Part shown: positions 37,059 through 47,311 of the stretch, piece by piece
How the letters are laid out: each line of letters starts with the position of its first letter
Numbering within the stretch: position 1 is the first letter of the stretch
From: Stratiolaelaps scimitus
Taxonomy: Eukaryota; Arthropoda; Arachnida; Mesostigmata; Laelapidae
Reading direction: 5' to 3'
Length of the DNA stretch: 64,000 bases
Assembly: GCA_019614645.1 (NCBI GenBank)
Contig: JABWDB010000001.1
Location: forward strand, 11,697,501 to 11,761,500
Program-made: the position numbers and the translations under genes
Notes under the pieces: generated by a model
Database searches by the model: none
What the model was told of the DNA's origin: nothing
The model's input: only the letters and a program-made list of their open reading frames with translations

Positions 37059-37710
37059 TCACACTGTGGAGATTATTATCATATTCTTAATTTTCAGATC
37101 TTGAGAACGGAAGCACCGACGGACAACATTATTAGAATCTGACAAAAGCAAAATAAGGTTAGAACAGCCGCCACAGGTATTATTTCTTGAAGATCGTAGA
37201 TCACAAAGATTAGGAAAAAGATCATGCATGATCTTAAAAATAGGCAGGTAATAGAGATATTCGACATTAGAGGGGAACGGTAACGGAGATGTTAAGATCT
37301 TCCCGGCTCGAACGGAAAGCGGCGGATCATCGCAATTTTTACAACACCATACGCTGTACGTGAGCTGAAAAAGCTTGATATAAGGGAAGACATTCATTTG
37401 AACCGAAAAGCTTCCGAACTCTTGAAATTTTTGGCTGTGTTTATTGATAGAGAGTTGGCCGTGAGCCATCTCTGAACCTCAGCTAGGTTGACAGCGGTCT
37501 AGGTAATCGGTTCAGGTGGGTTTGGACCACAAATGAAGCAACACGTATCGTTAGGGTCATGTTTAGAGAACTACAAATGTCAGTAATATCGTTAAAAAGT
37601 AATGGGAAAAGCAGGGGACCTAGGAGACTGGCAAGAGCGACACCGAAGTGTAGATTTTCACTGCCGCAAATCGTACCATACACATTCACACACTGAGTAC
37701 GGTCGGACAT
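37059..37710 (-). mobile_element. LINE reverse transcriptase core remnant
   Basis: The minus strand at 37586-37644 encodes GVALASLLGPLLFPLLFNDI, which matches the non-LTR reverse transcriptase motif GVPQGSxLGPLLFxLxxNDI, preceded by SDRTQCVNV (the family's NRxQxV block). The downstream frame (37469-37059) reads HGQLSINKHSQKF, like the W-LSINxxKT block. Stops and frame shifts separate the blocks, so the element is dead. It may belong to the same insertion as 36113-36830. Confidence 0.75.
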
Positions 37711-38520
37711 AAAGCTAAAGGTGAATTAACAACTTTATATAGATGTAATAGCCTCTGCTCGCATTAAGTCACGGAGGACATATCACTCATATAATGTGGC
37801 GTAAGACGCATCTCTTGCGCGACGTTGGCTGTTGATGAATATCGACGACTTCAAAGAGGAGTGAAGCGGTTTGGCGCGGATAGCGACGGATTTTTCTGGG
37901 ACCATTCAGTTGCTGTCAGCGCGAAGAGGTTCCAGTGGCACCAGTCTGGATCGAGACAGAAAAAAAATGCTCCCAATCATTAGCACTGACAGCTGCTGTT
38001 TTTGGCGATTGTACCTGCCCCGCACTCTCTTCTGCGCAGACACTTCACCGGCGTTTGCTAAATCAATGGCAGCCGCTTGAAATAGTGGCAAGTTCACCAC
38101 AAAGTATTGTATTTGTACTAAATTGCGACTTTTGAAGAGGCTAATGCCAGATACGGGATGATTTACCTTAAAGATTGAATGGCGAGGCTCGAACTTCAAC
38201 TCATACCTTACAGAAACCCTCATCAGCATCCGTTGTAGCACTGTCCTCCTTGCTTCAAACCAGTTGACTCATATAACACTATCTGTAGTCTTGTTGTGCT
38301 AAAATTATTGTACTGTTCTGTTAGATGGCGCCCATATCTGAAGAAGCATCATGATGCCTTAAACTTGATCAAGTCAGATTTATTCGTAGCCTTGGTGCAA
38401 GGTGACCCTAGAGCTTGTTTTCCTTAGGCCTATAAGCGATCTTCATGATATGTTTTATAATCTAGTAAAGCTAAATATGGCCAATCATGGTTAAAATTTT
38501 GGCCAATTATGGGTAAAATG
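37711..38520. other. Intergenic between LINE remnant and arm C
   Basis: No supported gene. Overlapping frames at 37871-38241 (up to 111 codons) have no domain. It probably includes more retroelement debris. Confidence 0.4.
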
Positions 38521-38524
38521 TAAG

Positions 38525-38554
38525 CCCCCTTGACTGTTAATAAAGGAGTGTGTA
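38525..38554 (+). repeat. Dispersed repeat family R2, copy 1
   Basis: The core CTTGACTGTTAATAAAGGAG recurs at 49113-49145 with few mismatches. It looks like the 3' end of a retroelement. A diverged counterpart near 31770-31797 shows that it was partly inside the inverted repeat. Confidence 0.55.
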
Positions 38555-39637
38555 TGATCCCAGTCTGTGTAAATATAAATTAAAATGCGTAGTCTGTGCA
38601 CTTGAAAAAATGAGTGAGATTTTTTTTGAAAACATAACTACTAACTATTCAAATTCAGGAGGTCTCCTGGCGATGTAGCAATTTTCAGCCGCTTATAATC
38701 AGAATCGACTCGATCGAAACTGTTTTCCAGAACTCTAATTTTATGCACCGAACGGCTGGCTAATCGATTTGGTCGTCCATTTTTTGCCATATCTAGTGTT
38801 TGATTAATTTTAATTTTTTGTCACGCTTTACAAACGGCGGAGACACGTGGGTGCACGGATTCGATCACCGCCGTTGCACATTTGTACTTAAGGGGTCCAA
38901 CAAGGGGACAATGCGAAAGCAGTGCCATGGACATTGAATGTTGGCTGAGAGTCAGCCGGAAAACTTGGTTTAAATTTTATCTGCCTTTGGTGCAACTTCA
39001 AGGGCGGCGCATAAGCCCTGTTGAGAACCAATTTTACGGGTCGCAGATCGTCGATGGAACTATTTAATCAATTTTGTTCACATGAGCATAAGTACAATAG
39101 TTTTCTAGTCTGACTGTTCTTCGTCACAAGCCAAAAGTTGCTTAAGATTACCGCTAATTGATATGCCACTAATACAAGCCACTGGCGTCAACAGCGCTTC
39201 AAAATTACTGAAATATATACCACAGTCATATGAGTTTCCATCACTCCAACAAAAGTCGAATTAGAATAGGCGATTATGAAAGTACCGGAGTTCCATTCTC
39301 AAGGTATAGCTCTTTAACATGCATCGCACCGACGAATATATAGATGACGTAACATTATTAACTTGTCCTATGCACATTGAATTTTACAAAAATTCACATC
39401 ACTAATCTATGGACCTCTACGTATCGGTTGAACTGAATACGAACACTTCGGAATGGAAAAATCCCTCGGCCATAGGAAGTATCCGATGGCTTAACTGAAT
39501 ACACCAACAGTGACTCTGACCACTTCGCACCGGTTCTTTCTGGCCTCACTCTGTTTGGTTCGCATCGAAAAAGATGAGGAGAGGGTCGATGGGAACGATC
39601 GTTGGGTGAGGGACGCACGTGGCTCATATTTGACAGT

Positions 39638-39646
39638 TATATAAAG
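39638..39646 (+). promoter_or_regulatory. TATA box of Prx copy C
   Basis: TATATAAAG lies 75-83 bases upstream of the ATG, giving a short predicted 5' leader. An initiator-like TCAGCATC follows about 20 bases later. Confidence 0.65.
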
Positions 39647-39720
39647 TACAGCTCTGGCAAAGCGGTCAGCATCATTGGCTCAACTGCGTTCAGAAGTTGA
39701 CAGCATCCCGAAGTTCGAAG

Positions 39721-40549
39721 ATGTACTCGCGCAAAACGTGTGACCTGCCCAAGAATGGTAAACCCCTTAATCTGGGTGATCCATTCCCGAATTTCAAGTG
39801 TGTTACCACCGATGGGGAGTTCATGTTCCACGACTACATCAATGGAAGGTGAGATTTGGATGAGGTTTGGCAACCTCTACCTAGTGTATCTGATCATTTG
39901 TAATCATTTGTTGCTATCTAAACGAAGAAAGCATTTAACAATATGTAATTTTGTTGAAATTTCTAGTTGGGCAATCCTGTTCTCGCACCCTGCCGATTAC
40001 ACCCCGGTGTGTACAACTGAGCTAGCCCGAGCTGCACAGCTGTCGCCGACGTTTACATCAAAGGGAGTGAAGCTCATTGCGTTGTCGTGTGACTCGGTCG
40101 AATCGCATCGCGGTTGGATTGAAGACATTTCTGCATTTGGCGAGCTTCCCGAGGGTCCATTCCCATATCCGATCATAGCTGATGAAAATCGGGAGATTGC
40201 AACTCTGTTGGGAATGTTGGATCCTGAGGAAAAGGATAAAGAAGGTATTCCTCTCACCTGCAGGGCCGTTTTTATGATCAACGGCAAGGAGCCCCAGAAA
40301 CGCATGAAGCTTTCCATGCTCTACCCGGCTTCGACAGGGAGGAATTTTGATGAAGTACTTCGCGCTATGGACTCGCTGATTGTCACTGAGACACGACAGG
40401 TGGCCACTCCAGCGGGATGGAAGAAGGGCACCCCATGCATGGTACTTCCTAATGTCACCGATGAACAGGTCCCTAAACTCTTCCCCACAGGCATCAGAAA
40501 GATTCATGTACCTTCCGGGAAAGACTACATGAGGACTACCATGGATTAA
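39721..40549 (+). CDS. One-Cys peroxiredoxin (Prx6-like), copy C
   Basis: Exons 39721-39848 and 39967-40549 join in phase to 236 residues (donor GGAAG|GTGAGA, acceptor TTTCTAG|T). The ATG begins MYSRKTCDLPKNGKPLNLGD, and the catalytic cysteine lies in TPVCTTE at about residue 58. The fold signatures, the FHDYINGSWAILFSHP segment and the C-terminal domain are those given for copy A. The gene is the mirror image of copy A with one visible amino-acid difference (Asn for His in LPNVTDE). The intact frame, splice sites, TATA box and poly(A) signal suggest a working gene. A and C would be transcribed divergently, away from the shared centre. Confidence 0.93.
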
Positions 40550-40740
40550 TCTTTCCAAATTATTAGAATCGAGTTATTGCATTAATTCTTATTACATGTA
40601 CACAGCTGTAATATGATAACCATATACGACAGTACCCGGGAATATGGACCACAAACAACACACTATAAATATAAGGAAGGAGCTGTAGTAACCCTTCTAT
40701 TGCACTGCATAATCTCATATGATCCATGTACAATCATGAT

Positions 40741-40746
40741 AATAAA
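40741..40746 (+). terminator. Poly(A) signal of Prx copy C
   Basis: AATAAA about 190 bases after the stop codon, conserved in position in copies A and B. Confidence 0.7.
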
Positions 40747-41129
40747 CTCTTGAGTACCCAATACAGTCAATTAAAGGTATGCTTCGTGTTATCATTAATT
40801 AACTGAGAACCGACTTTAAGACTCATTGTGGCAAGGTTAACGCTATTGATAATCCCAGTGAGCAGTTGGCTATGCAGTCGATGGCTCTGTCCTATTGTAG
40901 TTTCCATACTTACAATGTCCGAGTCAATACTATTTCTTATCATGAAACAGAATAACAGCATAACAGGATATATCATGATACTTTATCGAATACATACGAT
41001 AATCGCCATTCTTAATCAACCCTTAAGAATTCACAGATTGTAAACGAGTTGTTTATCCAGGTGAATCGTAGAGCCAGGACAGTGCAAACAGATTCACAAA
41101 GGCCAGCAAAATTCGTCGACAGCCAAACC

Positions 41130-41225
41130 TGAGTTGGCCACTCCAGCGGAATGGTGCTTCAGCATGGAAACGATTTACAAGCGATGACCAAACTTTTCTT
41201 TACCTGGGTCAATAAAAAGATCTAC
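41130..41225 (+). pseudogene. Decayed peroxiredoxin exon 2 fragment
   Basis: The DNA GTTGGCCACTCCAGCGGAATGG matches the Prx6 exon 2 segment encoding VATPAGW. About 40 bases on, the reading TKLFFTWVNKKI aligns with PKLFPTGIRKI of the live copies, with a deletion between. Frame and many positions are lost, so this is an old fourth copy or the remnant of an earlier tandem duplicate, directly downstream of copy C in the same orientation. Confidence 0.55.
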
Positions 41226-42640
41226 TCTAATTGGCAAAGAAATGTTGCTAATTGGCCAACGTGAAGGGTTAAGCTTGAGTTCTTTGGGATATGGTAAATA
41301 AATGTAATGCTGCGCGATCAGCACAACAGCAAATAAAGTATTATCATGTTACAACCGTATGTTAAAGACAACTGAAGCATAACTATAATCGAACAAACAA
41401 TATAACTATACATATATATATATTTATAGTTAATTTAGGTCCGATGTCTCACGTCTGGGAGCATAACTCGCACCCCTTTTTAATCAATAAAAATGTTATT
41501 CTGCTTTACAACCAGAATATGAACAACTATGATATTTAATGATGTCACCGAACTTCCTACAGCATCTCGTTATATCTTAGCCACCTATGCGGGCTAAAAC
41601 GAGCCCCCATCTTATCGGTGGAGTCCATATATAGAGCAAGCTGTCGTATGGGTAAAATATTAATCGATCATAGTCAAAATGTAAGTGACTTAGCCACTTT
41701 TGGTATGATCTATTGCCAAAGCGAATTATATTCTAAACGGGTGACTACATTTCTCAATAGTTGTATGCTAGTCTGAAATTTAACAGATCTCATACTTGAA
41801 CACTGATTCTAGCCTGTGTATGCTGATTGTCGACGTCCATATTTTCAAACAAAATGTTCACGAAACGATCAAAGGATTAATCGGTGTTTTTTTGACTTGC
41901 ACAATCTCGCAATTCGTTGCTGCCGGTCATGTATTTTTTGTTTATTTATTTATATGTACAAGTGTCACTCGATGAGTACATGTCTATTTGTGTATGTGTG
42001 TGTGTGCCTGTGTGTATCCGCCGGATAAAACATTATTTTACGAAACGTGGATATCATAATGCCGAGACTAAATTATAATTGGTTTTCGAAAAACATCGTG
42101 CTGTTTTCTCATCAAATAGTATTAGACACACATACACATTGTGAGTTACAATGTTATTATTATTAATATTATTACTAATGTCCCAAAATGTCCATAATAA
42201 CTGAAATGAAATAGACTGCCCCTTATGTGACGTTTATTCTGTGACGTAGTTTTCAGCCGTTCCCAGGATATGTTACCAGTATTGTTGCCATGAATGCAAT
42301 TGATTCATTAATTCAAGGTCCACTTGAGTCCAACTTGTTCAACTCGTGGCGTGGTGTAACAAAGCACCAAATAGTATTTTACTATGATAAATGGGAAGTA
42401 TGTGAACCCTTGTGAAATACAGTTCGTCTTCATATGTTGGCTTTCGACCTCTCCGCCCAGGTCAGAGAAAGCAGCCTGGAACGAGTGGTTACACATGCCT
42501 TGTGCCTCGTATTGACAAAGTGCTAATGACATGGTGACGGTCTACAGTGAGTCTCCAAAGTATATAATCGTTTGTAAGACGTTTGGTTGTCATGTAATGT
42601 GTAACTTAATATCCGTTGATTTGCGTCTCTGGGATTCTAT
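41226..42640. other. Intergenic, upstream of the astacin gene
   Basis: No gene recognised. It contains a short TA run at about 41410-41424 and a TG microsatellite at about 41992-42015. The missing first exon of the astacin gene may lie here; I could not place it. Confidence 0.5.
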
Positions 42641-44657
42641 TTGAGTAGGTGGCGACTACTTCTTGTACTGGCGGTTTTATGGAGTGGCACGGTCCAGGCA
42701 ATGCTGCGAAGTGTCGAGCTACGCGTCAAGGAAGGCTATAACGAAGATTTCCCCATGGAAAACGAAAATCTCATCGAAGGCGATATCCTTGATGACGACG
42801 AGCTAGGTTTAGGACTCTATAATGCCATCACATCCAATTCGAAGTGAGAGACTACAAGGTTCCACACAATACAGAGGGGTATATTATTAGCCATCACGTC
42901 CCACAGCGCGCAATGATGCTGGGCCTATTGAAAGCTTCGTAAGATAACATATCCATTTTAATAGAGGCTTCCTTGAATTGAATTAATTGTTCATTTTCCT
43001 ATTTGGCAATACTGATTACATCTTAGGCGATGGCCAAAGGGTACCGTCTCATATGTCATCGATACAAGCTTAAAAAGCAAGGGGGCTCTCATCCGCGAAG
43101 CAATGGACCACATTGAGTCGAGAACGAAATGTGTTCGTTTTATGCCAAACAGTGGCCAAAAGGACTTCGTCAGGATCGCCGCTAAAGATGGATGCTTCAG
43201 CACTGTAGGCCGAAAAGGCGGTGAACAGATTCTCTCACTCGGATCAGGTGCGTCGCTTATGAAGCTTCTTCGACTTCAGTTCGCTAACCTTATAACCTTT
43301 TCCCACTTCTGATTGCTTGAACGCTGAACTTCCAATTATAGGATCTATTTTTAATTTAATTTAATCAAACGCGAATAGTATTCAATGACCTTCCTCAGTA
43401 TTTAGATCTACCCAATCACTCAGTGAGGAAGATCGATTAGTGTGCTCTGGAGAATGAGTGAGTACGATGTCATTCGGCTGTATTGTCCAGATGTGCGAGC
43501 CTCTGAAATCAACTAAAAAAGTTGCCTAATTGCCACTAAACGTTGCCCCCCCACCCCTCACCCCCAACCCCCGTGAAACAAGTAATAATTTCCGTTTCGA
43601 AATAACCCGATCTAGCTGGCTAACATTATATTGCGATTGAAAATTACCGTTACAACTGCCTCTAGGCAAGGTAGCCATGCAAGGAGCAACACAACACCAC
43701 TGAAATCATAAGGCTCTCCAGTGGTGTCAATTTTCATTGACTCAACACTAACTTTTATCACCTAAAAGACGTTGTCTCGACCGGGTCGAATTATCTAAAT
43801 TACTTGCATCTCTCGTTACAGGGTGCGACCGTTTCGGAATTGTAGTACACGAACTTACTCACGTTTTAGGCTTCGACCATGAACATATGAGGTTTGATAG
43901 AGACTCCCACATACGAATCTTCCTCGAAAATATCAAACCCAAATTCCAGAGTCAATTCAAGGCAAAAGGGCCCAATGAGCACAGGTGAGATGGGAGCTTA
44001 TTATATTTTCTAATACATCTACTCAATTGCCTTACAAAAAGGGTGATTGATTCTGATTTAAATAGTATACACCCGACAATGATAACAGGTAACGGTCAAC
44101 AACAAGATCTCGCCACAACTAGAGTTCAATTTCAAATTTTGACAAAGACATGTGTCAAAGTTTGAAGTGCATCTGTGACAAACGCAATGAAGGACATCTT
44201 GGAGAGATCTCCCTCGGCAGCACCACATGATATCATTTGGACCTTTTGTTAAATCTATTTTTTGATCCTGGACCTGTGATCACTTGGGCCATGGTTCGGA
44301 TATCATTTGGACGAAGTAGGTTTCCTGGACCATGCGGCTCATTCTTAACGGCCCGGTCGAAGATAAGTACTGTTAGGAATCAGCCATGGTCACTGCTCAT
44401 GGTAACTTTATACTTCAAATACTATTTACTAATAGATTCAATAAACCTCGTTCCTCCTGTCCTGCCCTGTTCTGCTCAGATTGTTTAATGCGTTCGACTA
44501 TAGTTCGATCATGTTATACGGATCGAAAGCCTTCGCCACGAACCGCGACAAACCCTCAATGACCCGGCTGAACGGTGACATCCTTCCGGAGACTTCTCAA
44601 AAGAAGGGACTTAGCGACAGCGACGTTGCACGGATACGCCAACTATATGGCTGTTAG
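42641..44657 (+). CDS. Astacin-family zinc metalloprotease (secreted)
   Basis: Exons 42641(about)-42843, 43027-43247, 43822-43984 and 44480-44657 join in phase to about 255 residues. The leader (RLLLVLAVLWSGTVQA) marks a secreted protein. The propeptide has the family's Asp-switch-like IEGDI. The mature domain starts near KRWPKGTVSYVID and continues CVRFMPNSG and GCFSTVGRKGGEQ. The zinc site HELTHVLGFDHEHMRFDRD fits HExxHxxGxxHExxRxD exactly, so protease activity is likely. The Met-turn reads SIMLYG: the zinc-binding Tyr is kept, and the residue before it is Leu where SVMHY is usual. No CUB or EGF domain follows; the chain ends in RQLYGC. There is no in-frame ATG before the leader (a TGA stop lies upstream). 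The true start is therefore probably in an upstream exon spliced to an acceptor at TTGAGTAG (about 42648). Confidence 0.88.
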
Positions 44658-44830
44658 TTTGACCCGAGTTGGTGTTCGCACATTAGATGGAAGCTGCATA
44701 AACATCCAATAAATCCCCAATGGGCTGTCATCCACGACGGACGTATTGATTGTGCTTCAACGTTTCCTTAATTTTAGTTTTATTTAATAATTTTATTGAC
44801 GAATCTGCAAGTGAAAACGGAATCGATTCG

Positions 44831-44905
44831 TATGTGCACTGTGGAATTCGAACCGGATACCCAATGATTCCAAATCTCCGGCGTTACCCCTACACCATCC
44901 CGGTA
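44831..44905 (-). repeat. tRNA-derived SINE-like unit
   Basis: On the minus strand a perfect A-box-like TGGTGTAGGGG (44887-44897) is followed by B-box GGTTCGAATTCC (44843-44854). The spacing suits a polymerase III internal promoter. The stems do not form a clean tRNA, so this is a SINE head or tRNA relic. Confidence 0.5.
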
Positions 44906-45639
44906 GACAGTGAGGCAAGAGGTAGGTCCGAGGTAATGGGTTCATTGAACTGCAAAAATGGGAGAACCGACATTGGAGTACGGAGGAAAGGCAACAGTGT
45001 AAGAGGGCGGGTACACTTGAAGGAGACATTGGGGTAATTTCATCAGGCTCATATAGTTCATGGAGTCGAATCTATCGATCTCGCAACTGATTTTCCTTTA
45101 AAACTGAGAAATCACGTAATGATACAGCAAAGGTACGAAGTTTTAAAGTACAACAAGCTAGGCTAGCATCTGTAATAGATGTTTTGAAGGTTATCGATCC
45201 CGTTGCTACATTGCTACAACCCTACGCTCACTCTGCGACGTATTGACTCCTCTGTTACCAATATTCATAATTTCATTATTTATAACGTTCCACCTCTAAA
45301 TGAGCACTTCATCAAATCGTAACTCGTTTCCAGGGCCATCGATGCAACTACGAGTACATTTTCCACATTTTCGCTTATTATTTATGCGTAGATGACTTCC
45401 AGTTCACATCTCAGCGCGTCATCCCGAATTACGGAATATTTCTCTTAAACCAAAAGTTCCTGAAAATTCTGCCCAACTTATCTTAAACTTAACGAATGAT
45501 TCGCCGGGTGCAAAGAAGTTGGAGGAGACGACCTCAAGCTTCTAGAACGTCCCTTATTTTCTGAAGGATCTCAGTAACGTTTAAAATCAGTGTGAAAACT
45601 TTGGGTTATGCTGGAAATGTTGCCCTTATGAGGAGCAGA

Positions 45640-46170
45640 CTGAAGTGTATTTAATGAGGAGTTCATTGTATGTTGGAAGAATTATTCACATACGTAGAGG
45701 CTTCAATATGTCAGATGAAGGTGATCTGCTAGACTTATTCAATGATCAGTCTATGGATTCTTTGTCCACTTTGTTAAACATTAAACTTTCTCCGGTAGCG
45801 CACAAACAAGCATCTGTTCCTATTAGGACTTGGTTTGACAGCAGCGGCTTCCTTGGCCCCGTGTCATCGCGTCAGTGTCTTCGATTTCTGATCTGGTCAA
45901 GAAATTGGTACCTGAAGATAATTGAAACACATTGTATCAACCAGAACTGAGCCTTATGCGAAACTTAACCCACCTATCGTTAGAAGATTAGGGATATCTG
46001 GGGGTTCAACGCTTATGGATGCAGCGTTCGCACGAATTGGTTCAACAGTCTTTCCTTGACCGGGCTTCGAGCAAGGCTGTGGAACTAGCCAGGCTTTACT
46101 AGGGCCCTTGGGGGGGAGGACGGCTCAATGCTGTTCCCTCCCTGTGGCCTTCGAAACATTGAGAGGACCA
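45640..46170 (+). mobile_element. Possible non-LTR retroelement debris
   Basis: Plus-strand pieces resemble non-LTR ORF2 segments. At about 45750-45835 the reading KLSPVAHKQASVPIRTWFDS looks like the endonuclease-RT linker (PLK...R..PWF). At 46015-46135 RLWMQRSHELVQQSFLDRAS is followed by VELARLY and GGRLNAVPSL, as in the post-RT region (ARLLA...GAWLNALPS) of the same kind of element as the 13.1 kb fossil. In-frame stops interrupt it. The assignment is by pattern only. Confidence 0.4.
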
Positions 46171-47311
46171 ATGATACAATCATTGAACTTCCTACAGATA
46201 TTAGCAGAAGGGTTTTCATCGGCTAGAGGAGAACCATGTGCAAGCGATTTTCGAATGCAAAGATTTTCTTTAGCTAGCCAAAGAAGCAATGCATTTCTAT
46301 TTTGGGCACGCTCAGCAGGTACAATTATGCCCACTGTTATAATTAAATTAATTATATGTTTGTATGCTAATAACAACAGTTTTATTGTAACCACCATTTG
46401 AGACAACTTGTCTCAGTTATCGGACTACAGTTTACTGACACTTCCAACACCCTAGATTTAGACATCGTACACAATTACCAACCACATGGATACATAAATT
46501 AATATTGAGAAACTCGTGGCAGATCAGTAAACATGAAATCAAGCTGTGTCTTCTGCCGAGCAACATAACATGTTAATTGGATATTTAAAAAAAAGTGAAA
46601 GCTTTACCAGGGAATGAGTACAACGACTGTTTGCATAGTATTTAGACAGATTTCGTGCTACATTCAACTCAGCATTGATATTATGGGAGCCTTATAGACT
46701 TCAAGACTGATATATTTAAAAATAACACATTTAACTGTTGTATCTTTGCGCATATATATATATATATATATATATACTATCCTCATGGAACTTCTTCAAG
46801 GAGCTTTAGGCCGTTCTGAACGATGTGTCCGGTGACTACTTTGATCAGCTGATATGCGGTAGGATTCAAGCTTCAGTTACGCACAGAAACTCATACGTGA
46901 CTCACCCAGTTTGAATTCACAGCAACTTGCACAAAAGGTAGAAAGTCCATAAATAATAAACCTTCGTTTCGGTGACTAGAAGTTGAGCGAGTCGATCGGA
47001 CAAAACATCTCATATATGTACATTCCTTATGTTCACAGTGACCAAAGTTCCGTAAGTTCCGTTTTAATATAGTTGCTGTTCTGCTAACGAAGCTGACGAA
47101 GCCAGTAAATTAATGTGGCCTAGTGTGATGATGTCAGCGCTAATCTATCACCTTTTGTCTCTATTTCTAATTTATATTATGCTTCCGCTCTTTTCTTTGT
47201 CTATCGGCTTTGTGTGTCAGTGCGCGCAACCAATGCACTCAACACTTATTTTTCTACTATGACTTTTACATATCACGTACGCGCGTATTCAAAATTCACG
47301 CGCGCACGCAC
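46171..47311. other. Intergenic, downstream of the zinc-finger gene
   Basis: No gene recognised. It contains a TA microsatellite at about 46750-46777. The 3' untranslated region of the minus-strand gene presumably lies here, but I see no clear canonical poly(A) hexamer close to the stop. Confidence 0.5.

Larger units (their letters stand above)
38525..40956 (+). repeat. Inverted repeat arm C (peroxiredoxin duplication)
   Basis: Reverse complement of arm A (29377-31795). The central part, including the gene, promoter and about 700 bases of upstream DNA, is nearly identical. The inner end has small indels. About 6.7 kb, containing copy B and LINE debris, separates the arms. Confidence 0.9.
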
